Positions 9,282-23,066 of a stretch of 32,191 nt of DNA are shown here, in pieces. Location: positions 1 through 32,191 of the forward strand of contig JALJEE010003005.1 in assembly GCA_023231475.1 (NCBI GenBank), in the 5' to 3' direction. The DNA is from Seison nebaliae. Its lineage: Eukaryota; Rotifera; Pararotatoria; Seisonacea; Seisonidae. The stretch's first letter is position 1, and the number at the start of each line of letters is the position of its first letter. A program made the translations under genes and the position numbers. The notes beneath the pieces are model-generated. The model worked only from the letters and a program-made list of their open reading frames with translations. It did not search any database and was not told the origin of the DNA.

Positions 9282-9317
9282 CCAATTATTGATTATTGGA
9301 ATTTTATCGATAATTGG
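9282..9317. repeat. Short inverted repeat (12-bp arms)
   Basis: CCAATTATTGAT (9282-9293) pairs with ATCGATAATTGG (9306-9317) over all 12 positions if one G-U is allowed; the loop is 12 bases. It is too short for a typical microRNA precursor and no function is assigned. Confidence 0.7.
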
Positions 9318-12300
9318 AATGATTACACCGTTTTCCTCACCAAATTCATGTAACTGGAAAACGAAATAATAAAAAATGAATTTTCCACAAATTATTTTCG
9401 ATATTACAAATAACATTTCAGAGTAATCCCTATGGTCTTTCGATATCGATCATCTATTCATTACCTAATCCTAAAAAGAATGACCCAACTTTTTATTTGT
9501 AAATTTTATTCACATTACCTAATTACATAAACTAATTGATAATCTTCCTATTATTGTATTGGATCTCTCAATCCTATTGAACCAAAACGAATAATTTCTA
9601 CCAAACATTTCTCATCTTCTTCAATTTAACCAGATGATGATTGTTTAATTTTACTCTTTTCCCCATTGTCGCTCTCAATTCCTCATTGTGTTCAGGAAGA
9701 AATTATAATGAACTTATCGTCTGCGATGTGTAAAGAATCGATTCCTCTTCTCCAATTATCAAGAACTTCTTCATTATACGACTACCAGTAACATCTCGTA
9801 GTGAGAATGAAGTAAATGTAATGATTGTGAACATATGATGGTGATGGGAGGAAATGACTATTGCCCAACATGAGCATCATCGTTAACAGTTTCATCATCA
9901 ACAGTTGCATCGAATTAAGCTTAAGTGTTCTTTAATCAATTTTCTTCTTCTTCCTCTTTCTCCTCCTCCTTCATCATCCAGCTACTTTTTGTATTTAATT
10001 GAACTGTCATAAAACTTCTTATCACCCCGCTTTATCGTCCAATTGTTTATTCTAATTGTCCTCATTCTCTTGTGCAGAATATACACTCCAAATACACACC
10101 TCAAACGAAAACGTTTTACTTTTTCTTTCGCCAAAACGAAATCTTCAAGTTTCAATTATTTTTCATTTCGTTTAAATTAAATTATAATATATTTTAAATA
10201 ATATTATTATTTATATTAATTATTGGAATTAATTTAATTATTTTTAGAAAAATTGAGATTTTTCACATCCGTGTTCAATTAACATCGATTCAATAATCTG
10301 GATTAAAGTCGTGTTCATTTTATATTAGGAATGAATGATAATGTTTTTAACATTAATTAATTTTTCATTTATACAAATCAGTTAATTGATGAGAAATTTG
10401 TCAATTATTAATTTGTGGATCAATTCGTTGTGATAATATTCAAACTTGTTACGTAGTTTAGAGATCTCTTTCCGTCATGCTCTGAAACAGATTTAACAGC
10501 AGAATGATAACATTTCCATCCAGTCCCAATAATTCACACATCCAACAGATTGGTGCGATAAACGTTTCGACAACAAGATAGAATAGATAGCTGACTAAAA
10601 TCGGTTGATAAAAGAAGATTTGAAAATTGAAAATATTCTATTCCATTAGAGAATGTAGAGAGATGGAATTATGATTGCGTAATACATAGTTCGACTATTT
10701 TATCTCGTCATGATGAAATAAGAAAAACAAAAGAATAATTATAAGTTATGTTCTTCCTCATCGTTGAATGATGTATATGTTGCAGTAGTGGATGAATAAT
10801 TCTCGCAAACTTCACTTCTTACTCATCATTATTATCACATCATTCATTATGAAACTTTTCTACATTAAATGATTTCCTTCTTCCTTCACAACATGAGAAT
10901 GCGATTGCACAAGAATTACAATTTATAGTAGAAACAATAAGTAAAAGTTCTGCAAAACTCTTCTTCGATGGCGACTATTTGGAGAAAAAGTTGAATTTGA
11001 TGTTATTTATTAATTTTTTCGCTTTTCATTCATTCACACCGTGATGCTGATGGGAAGAGAGTTTAGTTTTCATTTATTCTCAACCAAAACATTTCCGTCT
11101 TCCCCCAATCGTTTTAAATGATAAACCACTCACGTCTTCCTCATCCAATTCATTAATGGAAAAGAACCATAATTCTAAATAGATTTATGGATTTTCCTAT
11201 GACCGACAATCGTCATCATTAAAAGTGAGTCGAAGGAGCCTTTGTTTTATCAACACCAACATGAGACAGAAGCAAAACTCATATATCAATAATCATCTAT
11301 CAGAGTTGAGCGGAAATATAAAACGGAAATTCCATACAACTTTCCCACGGAAGAAATTTCATCTAATAATCGATCGTTCATAATTGAAATAATTTTTTGT
11401 GGACGAAATCAAAATTAATTGTGACCGATAGTCATCAAAAATTCTGATTCCTATTCAAATTATCATAATTATGTCTATCGTTGCATTATCGTCATTTTAT
11501 ATAATCGACAATTGATAGTTTGCATTAACAGACTGTGAATGTAGTGATAGAAATTCGAAATTTTCCATAATCGACCAAATGAGTTACACGTGCTAATATC
11601 ATTCTCACGATTAGTAAATGGCCATCATTATCTATTCCTTACGATGAACGACGAGATATTGCGCAGAACATAACAATTTTCTATTTTAGATTGATATTAC
11701 CCATATCATTATCTAATATTTAGTGATACAGACTCTTATCATCCTCAAATTACATCACTTTCCATTTCTCCCCATTTTTAACAATCTCATTTTTTTTCGA
11801 GTCTGATACTATACAGAGAGATATCTCTGGTAATTTTCTTCCATTATCTCATGACCATAATGATTTTTTTGAAAATTATTTATTTAAGAAAGAAAACATA
11901 ATTTTTTGTTTCATCGCTTATCACGAACTTTTTTCAGCATAGGAAGTGACACTTCATTTCCTTTCACCGGAAACTTTCCCAAATAACGTCGACGTCGAAC
12001 TTTCCATTGATAATTCACGAAGAATAAAAAGATTGAAGAAAAATGATTTAAATCATTTCAACTTTGCTGCTGTGACGAAGAATCACATTCGTCTTTCTCA
12101 CAAACATATTGTTCGAATTGAAATTTTGTGGAGAAAGGAAAATGTCCAACATTAATCATTTTCCTTCACAATATTCATCAATTCACTTATCGTAATCACT
12201 CATGTTATCGAGTACACTTTACACGGAAAGTTTCTTCAGTTTCTTATCGAAATTATAATTGAATTTTTCTAATAAACATGCACTTCATTCCGTTTAATTC

Positions 12301-14398
12301 ACAGGAAAATTTCTTTTATTTGTTATTCGCCAATTTCTTTCTCTTCTTTCTTGTAAGCTTATTGAATAAGTTTTTTGAGAATCCTTCAAAATTGTTAAAG
12401 TTCAATTCATCTGAAATGTAGAAGGGAAAATTTGCGCAAAAAATTATGCCACTCTTTTCCAGACTCGGTTTTCTCATATGTTTTCTAAGTTTCTTTGTCC
12501 ATAATATCTAAATTTTGAAAAGCTGAGAACTGTCAAAGAATATTTCATGAATCATTGAGATTCGAATTGACGTTGTGAGGGAGAAGAATATGTTACAGAA
12601 AATTTTTGATTTGCAAAAAGAAAGATTGTCAAGAACTTAGTGATATATTTACATATATCGATGAATGTATTCGATCCGATACACATATTTAATTACTGAC
12701 ATGTACATGACGACCATCGAATGAGGATGTGCTTTCACTTTCTGTACATCTTCCAAATGAATGATCAAATTGAAAATACTGATACAATGGAAAGGAGGAG
12801 CAAATACTTTTGCCTTGTCATACATCTTCTACATTCTTTTCTATCTTCAATAACCTCCAAAAAGAATGAAATTTTGATATTTTTATTATTATCTGAACCG
12901 TAACGAGAATCGAAGGCGGGATATCTAATTAATCAGGTAAAAAGGATTTTCAAATAGTTCTATCTATCTCGAAATTTGGAGAAACAATTGAACTTTATCA
13001 ATCAGATAATATTTATAAATGAATATTGATTTTTATCACATGTTTTATGCTATAAAAAACGGTAGAGAAAAAAACGGAAAAAAATTGACTTCGTTCGTTC
13101 AATTTTCATATTAATCATAAGGGGAGAATTCATGCTCGTTTTATCTCAATCTATTTCTATCAATAACATTCTAAATATTCCAAAAATAATTCATCAACAA
13201 TAATCATCCTCAATAATGGTTATCAGTGATGATAGTAACTATTTTCCGTACTTAATGGTAGTCGTCGATCTAATCGTTCAATTTCATCAGATAAATAAAG
13301 TTGTACTACTTTCGTAAATGAGAGTTTATTTAATAATATCATCATTTCTCGATTATTTCGACAAGTGAGATGTTATTTTTGTATTATCCGCATGTTAGTC
13401 GTCATGTAAAATTGACATATGGAGAAATTGTGGTGGGATAGATAGAAGGAGAAGGAATTCATTTATTAATAAATCTCATGATGATTCGAGGTTATCTTAT
13501 CATATTTCCCCTAATTATTTCCCCTGTCGAAATGGTTATGTACCTCAACAAACAATATTTGTTTTGTGTTATTCTCAATTTATCAATAATTCTATTTATA
13601 ACTGTCATCGGGAATATGAAAATAACGAATCTCACATTTACATAATATGATATGAGAAGAGTGTTCATGTAAGTGGAATATTCTCTTCTCAATCATCACA
13701 GAAAGATCAATTAGGAATATTGTTTTTCTCAATGAATTCGCTATTCAATATTTTAATTAGATTGATAAATGGACGAGGACGAAAATTAATACGATACCTT
13801 CGTTCGCACCTTCTTTCAATGAGTCCATTCATTCAATCACATTTAGGACACTCTACATCCAAAGACTTAATTATTATCTTTATATTTGAATAAGAACGAC
13901 GTTTGATAAATTGAACACATTTATTATTCTATTTACATTATTTCTATTCCGAATCAATATCTCAATTTCAACCTACAAATTTTCATAAAATTAAAGGTGT
14001 AAATGAAAATTAATAAAAATTTAAGTTTTGATTTAGTTTTTATGAAGGAAATTTATATAAATTTAATTTTTGACATTCTTTTTAATCCAAATTTATAGAA
14101 ATTTAAATGTTAATAGAGTTTTTTAAGGAAAATTTGTACGAATTCAATTTTTAAATTATCTAACAATTTATAAGATTGATTGTCAAATAACTGAAATGTC
14201 CTCGATATTGAGAGAAAGGTGTTGAGGAGAAGAGTAGTCAGTTTAATATTCATGCTCACTCATATTATTCATTCCAGTTTTATTGCCACTTGAGGAATAT
14301 GCGGAGAGGAATAACGAGTCAAGATGAAACTGCTCGTTTCTCAGTTCATATTCGTCATTCCTATACGAATTCCTAATGGAGTGCAGCTGTTGTTGTTT

Positions 14399-14417
14399 AT
14401 GTGCAACAATTGCACAT
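14399..14417. repeat. Perfect 8-bp inverted repeat beside an E-box
   Basis: ATGTGCAA-CAA-TTGCACAT is perfectly symmetrical and resembles a C/EBP-type dimer site. CAGCTG, a bHLH E-box, lies just upstream, with CAATTG inside the repeat. The surrounding 14210-14440 is less AT-rich than its flanks. Confidence 0.6.
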
Positions 14418-16749
14418 GAGAAATTTATTAGTGACCTCTCGAGTTTGATGGCGAAAGATCATTAATATTCATCGCCTCCTATATTCTTCGGAGTAAATTT
14501 TTTCGTATCACGTTTTACTCGAATCATATTTTACGCACCTTATCCTCATTAAAGTAAACAAATTGATAATCCGTTCCTCCATTATTTGCCTCTATCGTTC
14601 GATTTCTCAATTTTATCAAATTCATTCTCTTCCATCACTGACCAATGTCCAAGCAGTCAATAATATTATTCTTTTTTCTATTTCTTTCAATCGTGGTAAG
14701 CTTATTTGAAAGTTATTTCTCAAATAATTTTCATAACTAAACAATTTTCAGATAGAATTATCGAAAAGTTATCGATGAAAAATGAAGGGAAGATTTTGGG
14801 GAAAACGAAAGTTAATTTTTTCGGGAAATGATTTAAGATATGTGATGAAATAAACCATTAATTCTTAAATATGAAGGTAAGTGAAATTATGCAAACTAAA
14901 TAAAAGACACTGACATCTCCAGCAATATTCTCAGATATTGATAATGAGTTATGTAATCAAGGTCAATTATAACGATACTTATTTTATTCGGCATCACCAA
15001 ATATCGACGATGTCTGAGATGGGAGTAGAGAGGAAGATTTCTAATTTTTTGATTAAAGTAACATTCCTACTGTTAATGCATAATATGATTTTACATACGT
15101 AATTTCAGTTCGCTAATGAAAAATAAGAAAGCGACAAATTTTTTGATTGGAATACCGCTAAAGTACTAAATAAAAATAAAAATTATTCTATAAGAGAATT
15201 TTGCCCAATTCTTCTTCGTATATGAAGCACGTAGAGTGAAAGTGAAAAGTTTATATGTTACAGAAGGAATTGGTATGAAAGTTGTAAAAGTTTCGTTATA
15301 CGCTTCTCAAATTTCAGTTTAGAAGGAACTGAGTTTCTTTGCCATCGGCACAATTCTTTTTTAGGATAGAAAACGAGTCGTTAGTTTTAATTTATAGTCG
15401 ATTCCCGACGAATGTCATCTGAGAAGATCCTTCTATTCTTCTTCCACTTTTTTTATCTATTGAGAAAATGTTCGATAAATTTTCTTTTTATCTCATCCAT
15501 GCCGAATTCCCTTCTTTATCTATTGTCATTGAACGATGATGATTGTTAAATGCAAATGATACATTTCTCCAAATAATTATTAATAGCTAATTTATGTATA
15601 AATTCTTCTTATATTTTTTGACATAGACAGAATCGTGGATGGTTCACAATAGGCGAAAAGAATATTTTGCATATCTCAATTTTCAAATTCGTCAATTCTT
15701 TTTCTCTTGTTTTAGACGAACAAATTTTTTCTTTTAGATCTTTTCCCATTTTTGCTGTTTGCAATCTGTCAATAGATTTTTTATGAAAAAAACAGATTAA
15801 ATGATGACATAACCAAATTTCCGTTCTCACACCAAAAATTGTAGCAAACATGTATTATGTAAGATTCAGGGCCGAACCATTTATCTAATCTCGTTTTCTT
15901 CACCAGACTCATAAAATTCTCGCCAATTTATATTTGTCGAAAGAAAAGATTAACTTGGTTGATGGAAAGAAGATTTCTACTCGATAATATTTCATAGTTT
16001 AGTAGTTCATTTTCCGTTTAGGAAAATGATTGACGGTGGAATTGATAATGAATTGATCATGTCTCAAGCACTTTGTTCACGAGGTGTTTTCTTAAGGAAA
16101 TTTGATCAACATAAGATACATATCTTTGGGAAATTTCATTTTTGTAAGGTTGAAGGAAATTTTATATGGATCATGGTATTAGCGCTTTTGTAAATATTGA
16201 AGGAGTACAAGTAACTGAACGACAACTGTTTCATCCATTAAGGGGACGAGCTGTCGATTTTGTGGTTGTTTTCCGTTGTCTAAATTGGTATTGAAATTCT
16301 TAATGTTTTCGAAAGGAAACCAATTTTTCGAAGGTCGTTATCATGTTTTCTGCTTATGGTCGTTTCAGAGAGAGAGTGAGTGATTGATGGTTAATTTAGT
16401 TTCTGTTTAGCAGATGTTCCTCATTTCCATGATTCGTGTAATGTTCGTCATTATCATAATCTTTTCCGATAATGATGGTGGGTGATATTGATGGTTTTTC
16501 CTCATTCGATTGTCATAAATTTTTTTTATTATTATATTAATTTTCCAATAAATGGAAGGAGATAGAAGAATGATCGGATTTGATGGCAATATGAAAAGAA
16601 ATTAATGGATTGGAACTGTTGTGCGCGAAAGTCGAAACAATTGACTGGAAGAAGATAGAATGAAAGATGAAACAGATTGCTGTCGTATTAAGAGAGAGAG
16701 AGGAAGATGAATAGGAAGTTAAGTTACAATGAAACGCCGCATGAAGTAA

Positions 16750-16772
16750 TGACCAATTTAATTAGGTCAAAG
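16750..16772 (+). promoter_or_regulatory. Candidate nuclear-receptor / homeodomain site cluster
   Basis: TGACC (16750-16754) and GGTCA (16765-16769) are inverted half-sites ten bases apart, enclosing TTTAATTA, a homeodomain core. The right half extends to AGGTCAAAG, a good nuclear-receptor half-site. This is motif evidence only. Confidence 0.2.
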
Positions 16773-17254
16773 ACACCGGAATGGATCCTGTTAATTTCGT
16801 CTGTTCTCTCCCATTAACAATTCAGCAATTTAGTTTTGTTGACAGAGATGTCTATTCGGGAGGACGAAGAAGAAAAGAAGGATAAAGAGTTCGATAGATG
16901 GATCGATGGGAACTATATTACTTCGAGGAACATATAAATAGAAGGAAGTGCGAATAGCAGAATGAATTATTCCTTCCAAAATGACGAAGTAAGAGGAAAA
17001 TTTTTGGTGTTAGATTAGTCGATTTATTTAACCTCATTTACCCTGACGATATGTCGTCATTAGCGAGAATTTTATCTTCCTCGGGAAATTATATGAAAGA
17101 ATTTCTCTTTCGTTTATTTTCTTCCAAGAAGAAGAAGATGACGACGACGAAATGGAAGACGATTTCTCCTTCAAACCAAAAATATCATTCCATTCTGATG
17201 ATTTACTCATATTTCACCATTTTCCTTCCTATTAATAATCCTTCAATATTGTCA

Positions 17255-17283
17255 TTGTTGTTGTTGTTGGTTTTGTTGTTGTT
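17255..17283 (+). repeat. Imperfect (GTT)n microsatellite
   Basis: Runs of TTG/GTT units interrupted by one TTTT; simple sequence. Confidence 0.85.
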
Positions 17284-20200
17284 AATGATTTAATAGTTAA
17301 TCCGATTTTTATTTAATTCATGATGATTGCCATAAAATAATCTTGAAATATTCTTCATTATTCCATAGTCAATTATTACATAATCTTTTCTATCGTTTAT
17401 TCTACTTGTTTCTTATGTTATTGCTCCTAATGAAGATAATGGATTATATTGAATACTTTAAAGAAATTAAATTAGATTAAATTTATTCAAAAATATTCCA
17501 TCATCGCAACCATCACCACAACCATATTTTTCCATTTTCAACCCGAATAGATACCGAAGGGAAGATTAGTTGTTATATATTGGAAGTAATGGAATGATTA
17601 TTGATGGAATGATGGAAATTTATTGAAGATAATCAGAATTATAAAAACTTTATTATTATACAACAATCATTTGTTTGATGAATATTTACATTCCTTTTGT
17701 TTTGGTGATGCAGTCTGACCTAATTTCATTCGGCTTCAAATAAATCTCTTACGATTCGAGTCTAACTCAAGTTCTTTTATTTCTTCGACAATCTCCATCG
17801 ACGTACACCTTCATACCGATCGACCAAACTGTTTATAGACTGTGGTTCTTTATATGAATAAATTGGAAGTTTGTACTTCTACATCTTCATTTCCATTTTT
17901 TCATCTCACATCTTCTTCTATAAACGGTAATAATTCCTCATCAGTTTATTATCACTCATCATTCGAATAATATCATTAAATATTTATCGTCTTCAACCAT
18001 CGATCGACGAGTATTAACAGTGTTTAAGTACTCCTAAAGTAGCACTCTTTATTCTCAAGGTAATTATTATTATTCTCACTCAAAATGATCATGTGGATCA
18101 AGTTCTTCATTTATTTAATTATTATTATTCATTGAATCGAATCAATCACGACTCATGTCAGTCTACAATTGAGCAATCAATCGAACATGATAAGAGGATT
18201 TTCCACTTTAAAATAGTTATGAGCAATCCGATTTACTTCCGTTCTCAAAAAGAAGAAGTAACAATTCTCCATGAATATTCTTTAGGTAGATTCCTTAACA
18301 GATTAGTTCATCCATCCGATGTTGATTATGATTCACAAAAGTTTCAGCTAACTTCATCAAATTTTCCAACATTCGAATGATTCTAATCTACTTAACCACT
18401 TTTTACAATTGTCTTCCATTACCATTTGTTTCTCTTCCCTTCAATACTTAGTTCTCATATAATCTCTTCTAAACGACCCCAACAACACATTCCAAAACCT
18501 GTATGATGATATTTCTTTTCAAAATTTATTTAATGTTATTTAAAAAATAACATTCTTCTCACTTCGTTCCAATTCTTCGATTTTTCAATTTTCAAATCTT
18601 TTTGTTTTTCTCCGTCCAACAACAACATCATTTCAAGAACAATGGGAGTTTGTTAGTTTTGTTCGTATATCAGGTAACGTGTTATCATCAGACAACCTTA
18701 TTATTAGTTACGAGTCTCCATGAATCATTCCAAGAGAATATTAACTTTGTATGAAAAAAATGAGAATCCGATCAACACCCGTCGCAATTAACAAATAAAT
18801 CTGTAATCCCTTGAATGACTCCCATTCTGATTAAGGTGAGAAGTGTGTGGATATGAAACATTTTTCGTCGACTTTTTTTTCATTCCTTAATATGTCACGC
18901 TTCTATTTTCCCCTTCAATCGAACGGAAACGAAGTAAAAGTAGAATCGAAATAAATTTTAAGATTCTTCTCAAAACTTTATCTCTTTATCTGATTATCCT
19001 ATTCTTAACTGTCCTTATGAGTTGAAGGGAGAATGTTGAAGGAAATCTTAGACTTCTCCTAATTCAAACAGATTTTACTGAATCGACTAAGAGAGAGGAA
19101 ATAGTTAACTTGGTGAGGATGTTTAGTTAATTTGATGTTTCACATCAACTCGTACCTGGAAGGCATACTTGGAATTCTGAGAGATTTGTAGGGGAATATC
19201 ATCATTCAGATCGGAAAGTTGCGACTACTTCCAATCCTGATCCATTAGAGCAGGAAGGTGAAAGAAAGAATTCCGTTCTCCTTAGACGAAGTGAGACATA
19301 CTATTCCACATATCAAAGACATACACATATATACAACTGGCACAAATTCATGCCGTATATATATATATTCCGATATGGAAAGACGGAAATAGAAATGATA
19401 TGATCGTCAAACGGACTATTTTTCCTTTTTAATTATTTTCATTTTATGTCGTTATCGCTTCCCATAGAAAAGAACGAAAGAAACAAACATACCATAAATC
19501 GTAGTTTAATATGATGAACAAATAATAAGAAGGGAATTGGTGAAAATTTATTAAACAGGAGAAAATTTTTACCGACATCACCAAATGCCATCGATTATGG
19601 AATTGAATGAAAATGGAATCAAAATACCAATTAATAATCAAAAATTTTTTTTTGTCATTTTTTCCACCACTTCCTCTTCTCCACTCCTAACCGCAATCAC
19701 ATCAATATTGTTGTATTTCAAAAAAAAAATTTATTTTCCATTTCTTGATAAGTCGAAAGGGAGAAATGTGCGGTAAACCGTTTTCGACTGTACAATTCGA
19801 TCATATAGTTCTCTTGCTATGCTTATTCATTTCCCAATATCAAGTCATTTGTCATTTAAGAATCTTGGTGTTTTGCCTTCATTAAATTGATGAATATTCT
19901 AAAGATTTTTCTCCTCTTTTGTTTTCTTTTCGTGAACTCTTTGTAATTTGCTGACGGCTAAAATTCTTTTATGCTCTTTTCTCCTTAACATGTTCCCCAT
20001 TTTTTAATGCTCCTGCTCCGAAATGGTTCACTCTCGTTCAAACGACCGTACTACCTAAATATTTTAGTTGTTAATGTTCATTCCTCTTTCAATCCTTTCG
20101 GAGATATTCTCCTTCTATTTCTTCCTTTTCCATCATATTGGACAGCAAAACGAAACTTCAAACAAATTCTTTAAAATTGACAAATTCAGTAGGAGCGAGT

Positions 20201-22300
20201 AGGCTCAAAGGATTTTAATGTACATTCCTCTTCATGAATGTCATAACATTCAACTTCACTCGACATGAAAGTGAATTTGATTTGAAATTGAAATTGAATA
20301 GAGACAGAGGGAGAGGATTGAAAAAAGAAAGATGAAACACAAGTTATTTCCTGTGGGGGAGTTGAAATCATTTTTGAAAAATAGTTTCCGACTGTTTATC
20401 GTGAAGGTTTTTTCTTGTTTCATCAGACATTGTCGACGAGTGATCTCATGTTTCATGTCCGTCGATGAATAATTGATATTTAGTCGAACATATGTACGTG
20501 TATGATAATTGTTGTCGAGGTACTTTACTTTGTGGTTAGTTGTGGTGGGAAGTTCGTTCTAACACCTTCTACATTTCTCCCGAGTAATCGAAGAAAATTC
20601 TCCTTAATTCGATACCAAGAAATTAGTCGGTAATTGTAAGATGATATCACGCGGTAAACCAAATTACCGATGAAGCATCTTCCGTCATTTTCGCACCTGA
20701 TGATTCATCTCCTCACTTTCTTCCACTTCTAACAACAACATGACAACCACATACCTATAACAATAACAACAACAACAAAAGTTTCGTGGCATGGACGTAT
20801 TAGAAGCAGTTGTTGCCACAGATACTTTCACTTTCATCCTCCAATTCAACTTGCATAATAATTAACTTTTTCTTCTTTTATTTTACACTTCAACCACTAT
20901 CGCCTTACACCAGAAGAAGGAACCTCTTGCCATTCATTATACGCTTATTTTATTCATCCTTCAATCATCCATCAATCCATCCATTCTTTTCTTCTTCAAA
21001 TAACAGTCAGTGAGAATTGCCTTAACTTTTCCACTTTTTATTATAATAAATCATCATTCTCATTTTCTGGGTCAAAGAACGTCAAATAAATTGACTTCAT
21101 CATCAACAGCGTTTCTACGTAGTTGTTCCTATTTCTCTCATCGAAAAATGTTATCGAACACATAGCTATTGAAGATACAACTTCTTATTATGTTAATTAG
21201 CTAGGCAGATGGATAAGAAGAGAGTACTATGTAGTTTAATATAAATTCGTACAACGTATAACATACATTAATTTATATCAAAGTTTCCGTTTTCCAACGA
21301 TAATCAACTTTTTTCTTCACGTGAAATTGCAATTCTTTTCATTCACCATCCAACTTCACTCAACTTCTCTAACTACTTGTCTGATTGTTTAGTGAAATGA
21401 CCGAAACATTATGTCAATATTAATGGAAATCGTCAACTAATCCCGATTGTGGGGATAATGACATTTCTTATTTTTAGCTCCTTCCTCCTATCTTACGTCT
21501 TCTTCATTAGCTTTAAATTAATATTATTCATCAGGACTCTAAGAACTTATCGAATTTTCTTATTCAAAATTTATTGTCTCCATCTAAATTTTTTATATTC
21601 CTACATTTTTTCCGTTTTCTCCATTTTCTTCCAATGATTAGTTATAATCACATTTATTGGCAAGAATAAATGATGTTAATATGACTGTTATTGATGGTGG
21701 GGAGTGGTTATTGATGGAAATAATGAACAATTATTGTTTTTAGAATTTCTTCATATTTTTTCTTCATATGATGGTCAATGTTTTTCTTAATCTAATTCTT
21801 TTGTTTACAATAAATTTTCGTACTTACGAAGAAAGAAATATCTAATATTAACATCATTCTTTTATGGTTAGGAACCATTATTTTCCATGTTGAATCGTTC
21901 GGTCATCTCATCAACAATATCAGGACCGTCCACAGAGAATATTTTCAAGAAAAAATCATTCAGTCAGAGAAAATTGATATTCGATTAATTCCTTATTCAT
22001 TTCTCTTCAGAGCTCTTTTCCAGATAATTATTTTTCTTTGGAACTATTAAACAAATAAACAATTTAGTCTCAATAACTTCCAACATTTCATAGATGCTTT
22101 TCCGATTCTTTAAGTTCCCAATTAATGTTGTGAAACTGACAATTTTCTTACGGAAAAAAGGAATTGGGTAGCGAACCTTAAACTTTTCCGTCTAATTTAG
22201 AAGTACCAACATGAAAATGGAATGTACATTCAATATGTTTTCTCATCATATCATCCACATCGTTAGCGACAACAACAAACTAATATTAAAGTGATTATTA

Positions 22301-23066
22301 ATGCGGCTGTTGTTCGTTTATTTCTGCGTCGTGGTCATATTTGGAGGAGTAATGGTAGCCATTTGCTACCATCCCATCTTTCTCAGTCACTCATTTCTTA
22401 TTGTGATTTATATTTATTTTAAGTGGCCTAATGAAAAAATTTTAGGAAGACGATTCTTTTTTTGGTACTTGAAAAGTGAGTGAAGAATGGTGGAAACAAA
22501 TCTGAAAAAGTAAATAAGAATTTTCCCTAACAAAAAGTTTAGTCGAATTTTTTTTATTTAAAAATAATTTCAATTGACTTCTTAATTTGGGGGATAAGAG
22601 TAATAAATAGTATTCGTAAGTCTTATTTCTAGTTCTGTTGGTGTGTTAATTAGTTTTGTGGCAGTGTGAGATTACAGTATTAGTGAGATGTTTTAACGAG
22701 ATAAAGAGAAAAAAATGGGAGAAATTAATCTTATTCGAAAAAGGAATATTCATTCATTCTCACACGTTGTTGCAGTCACACCAATTTGTGAAGATAGTTT
22801 ATATTGATAAAATATTTGCTCAATGTCTCGATAAATCGAATCGATTCTTCTCTCATCGTCTAATGACGATTGAACAATCACTTCGTTTCAATCAAATGAC
22901 ATTCAGATATTTCAAGTACACTAATATCGTATTAAATAGTAGTCCCCATCGGCCACTCTTCAATCGAACTCTAGATTTAATCTCGATGTCTCCAGTTATT
23001 TCGACAACTCTACTCAATTTCCACTGCACTAAATCCATATCCCTCGTCCTTCTTTCCAAACCATAA
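22301..23066 (+). CDS. Possible two-exon small membrane protein (weak)
   Basis: ATG 22301 begins 58 codons, rich in hydrophobic residues (MRLLFVYFCVVVIFGG, then a second apolar stretch), less AT-rich than the surroundings. The frame meets a strong donor-like GTGAGTG at 22476 (phase 1). A second frame, open to the stop at 23066, is the longest in the whole gene-poor region. An acceptor-like TTACAG ends at 22677, and joining there preserves phase (202-base intron), giving about 188 residues with one or two membrane spans near the N terminus. Against this, no family is recognised, the second half looks compositionally ordinary, the acceptor has a weak pyrimidine tract, and the intron is longer than those in the sure genes. 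A perfect 8-bp hairpin (22352-22372) lies inside exon 1. Confidence 0.22.

Larger units (their letters stand above)
7586..22300. other. Large gene-poor, AT-rich region
   Basis: About 14.7 kb in which no frame on either strand shows recognisable domains. The open frames present are 60 to 95 codons, often without ATG, and look like chance or low complexity. Strand composition is uneven: 8100-9700 is pyrimidine-rich on the plus strand, while 16560-16980 is purine-rich. Contents I can name are small microsatellites, several short inverted repeats (9282-9317, 14399-14417, 20652-20669), a nuclear-receptor/homeodomain-like cluster at 16750-16772, and an exon-like frame at 11943-12155. No transposon, SINE or tRNA-like B box was recognised. 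It may be regulatory DNA or intron sequence. Confidence 0.6.

Noticed and set aside
9282-9317. MicroRNA precursor
   Set aside because: The stem is only 12 pairs with no extension outward; microRNA hairpins need roughly 22 or more paired positions.
18093-18380. 95-codon plus-strand frame
   Set aside because: It starts at GTG rather than ATG, has no domain, and its length is within what AT-rich chance frames of this region reach.
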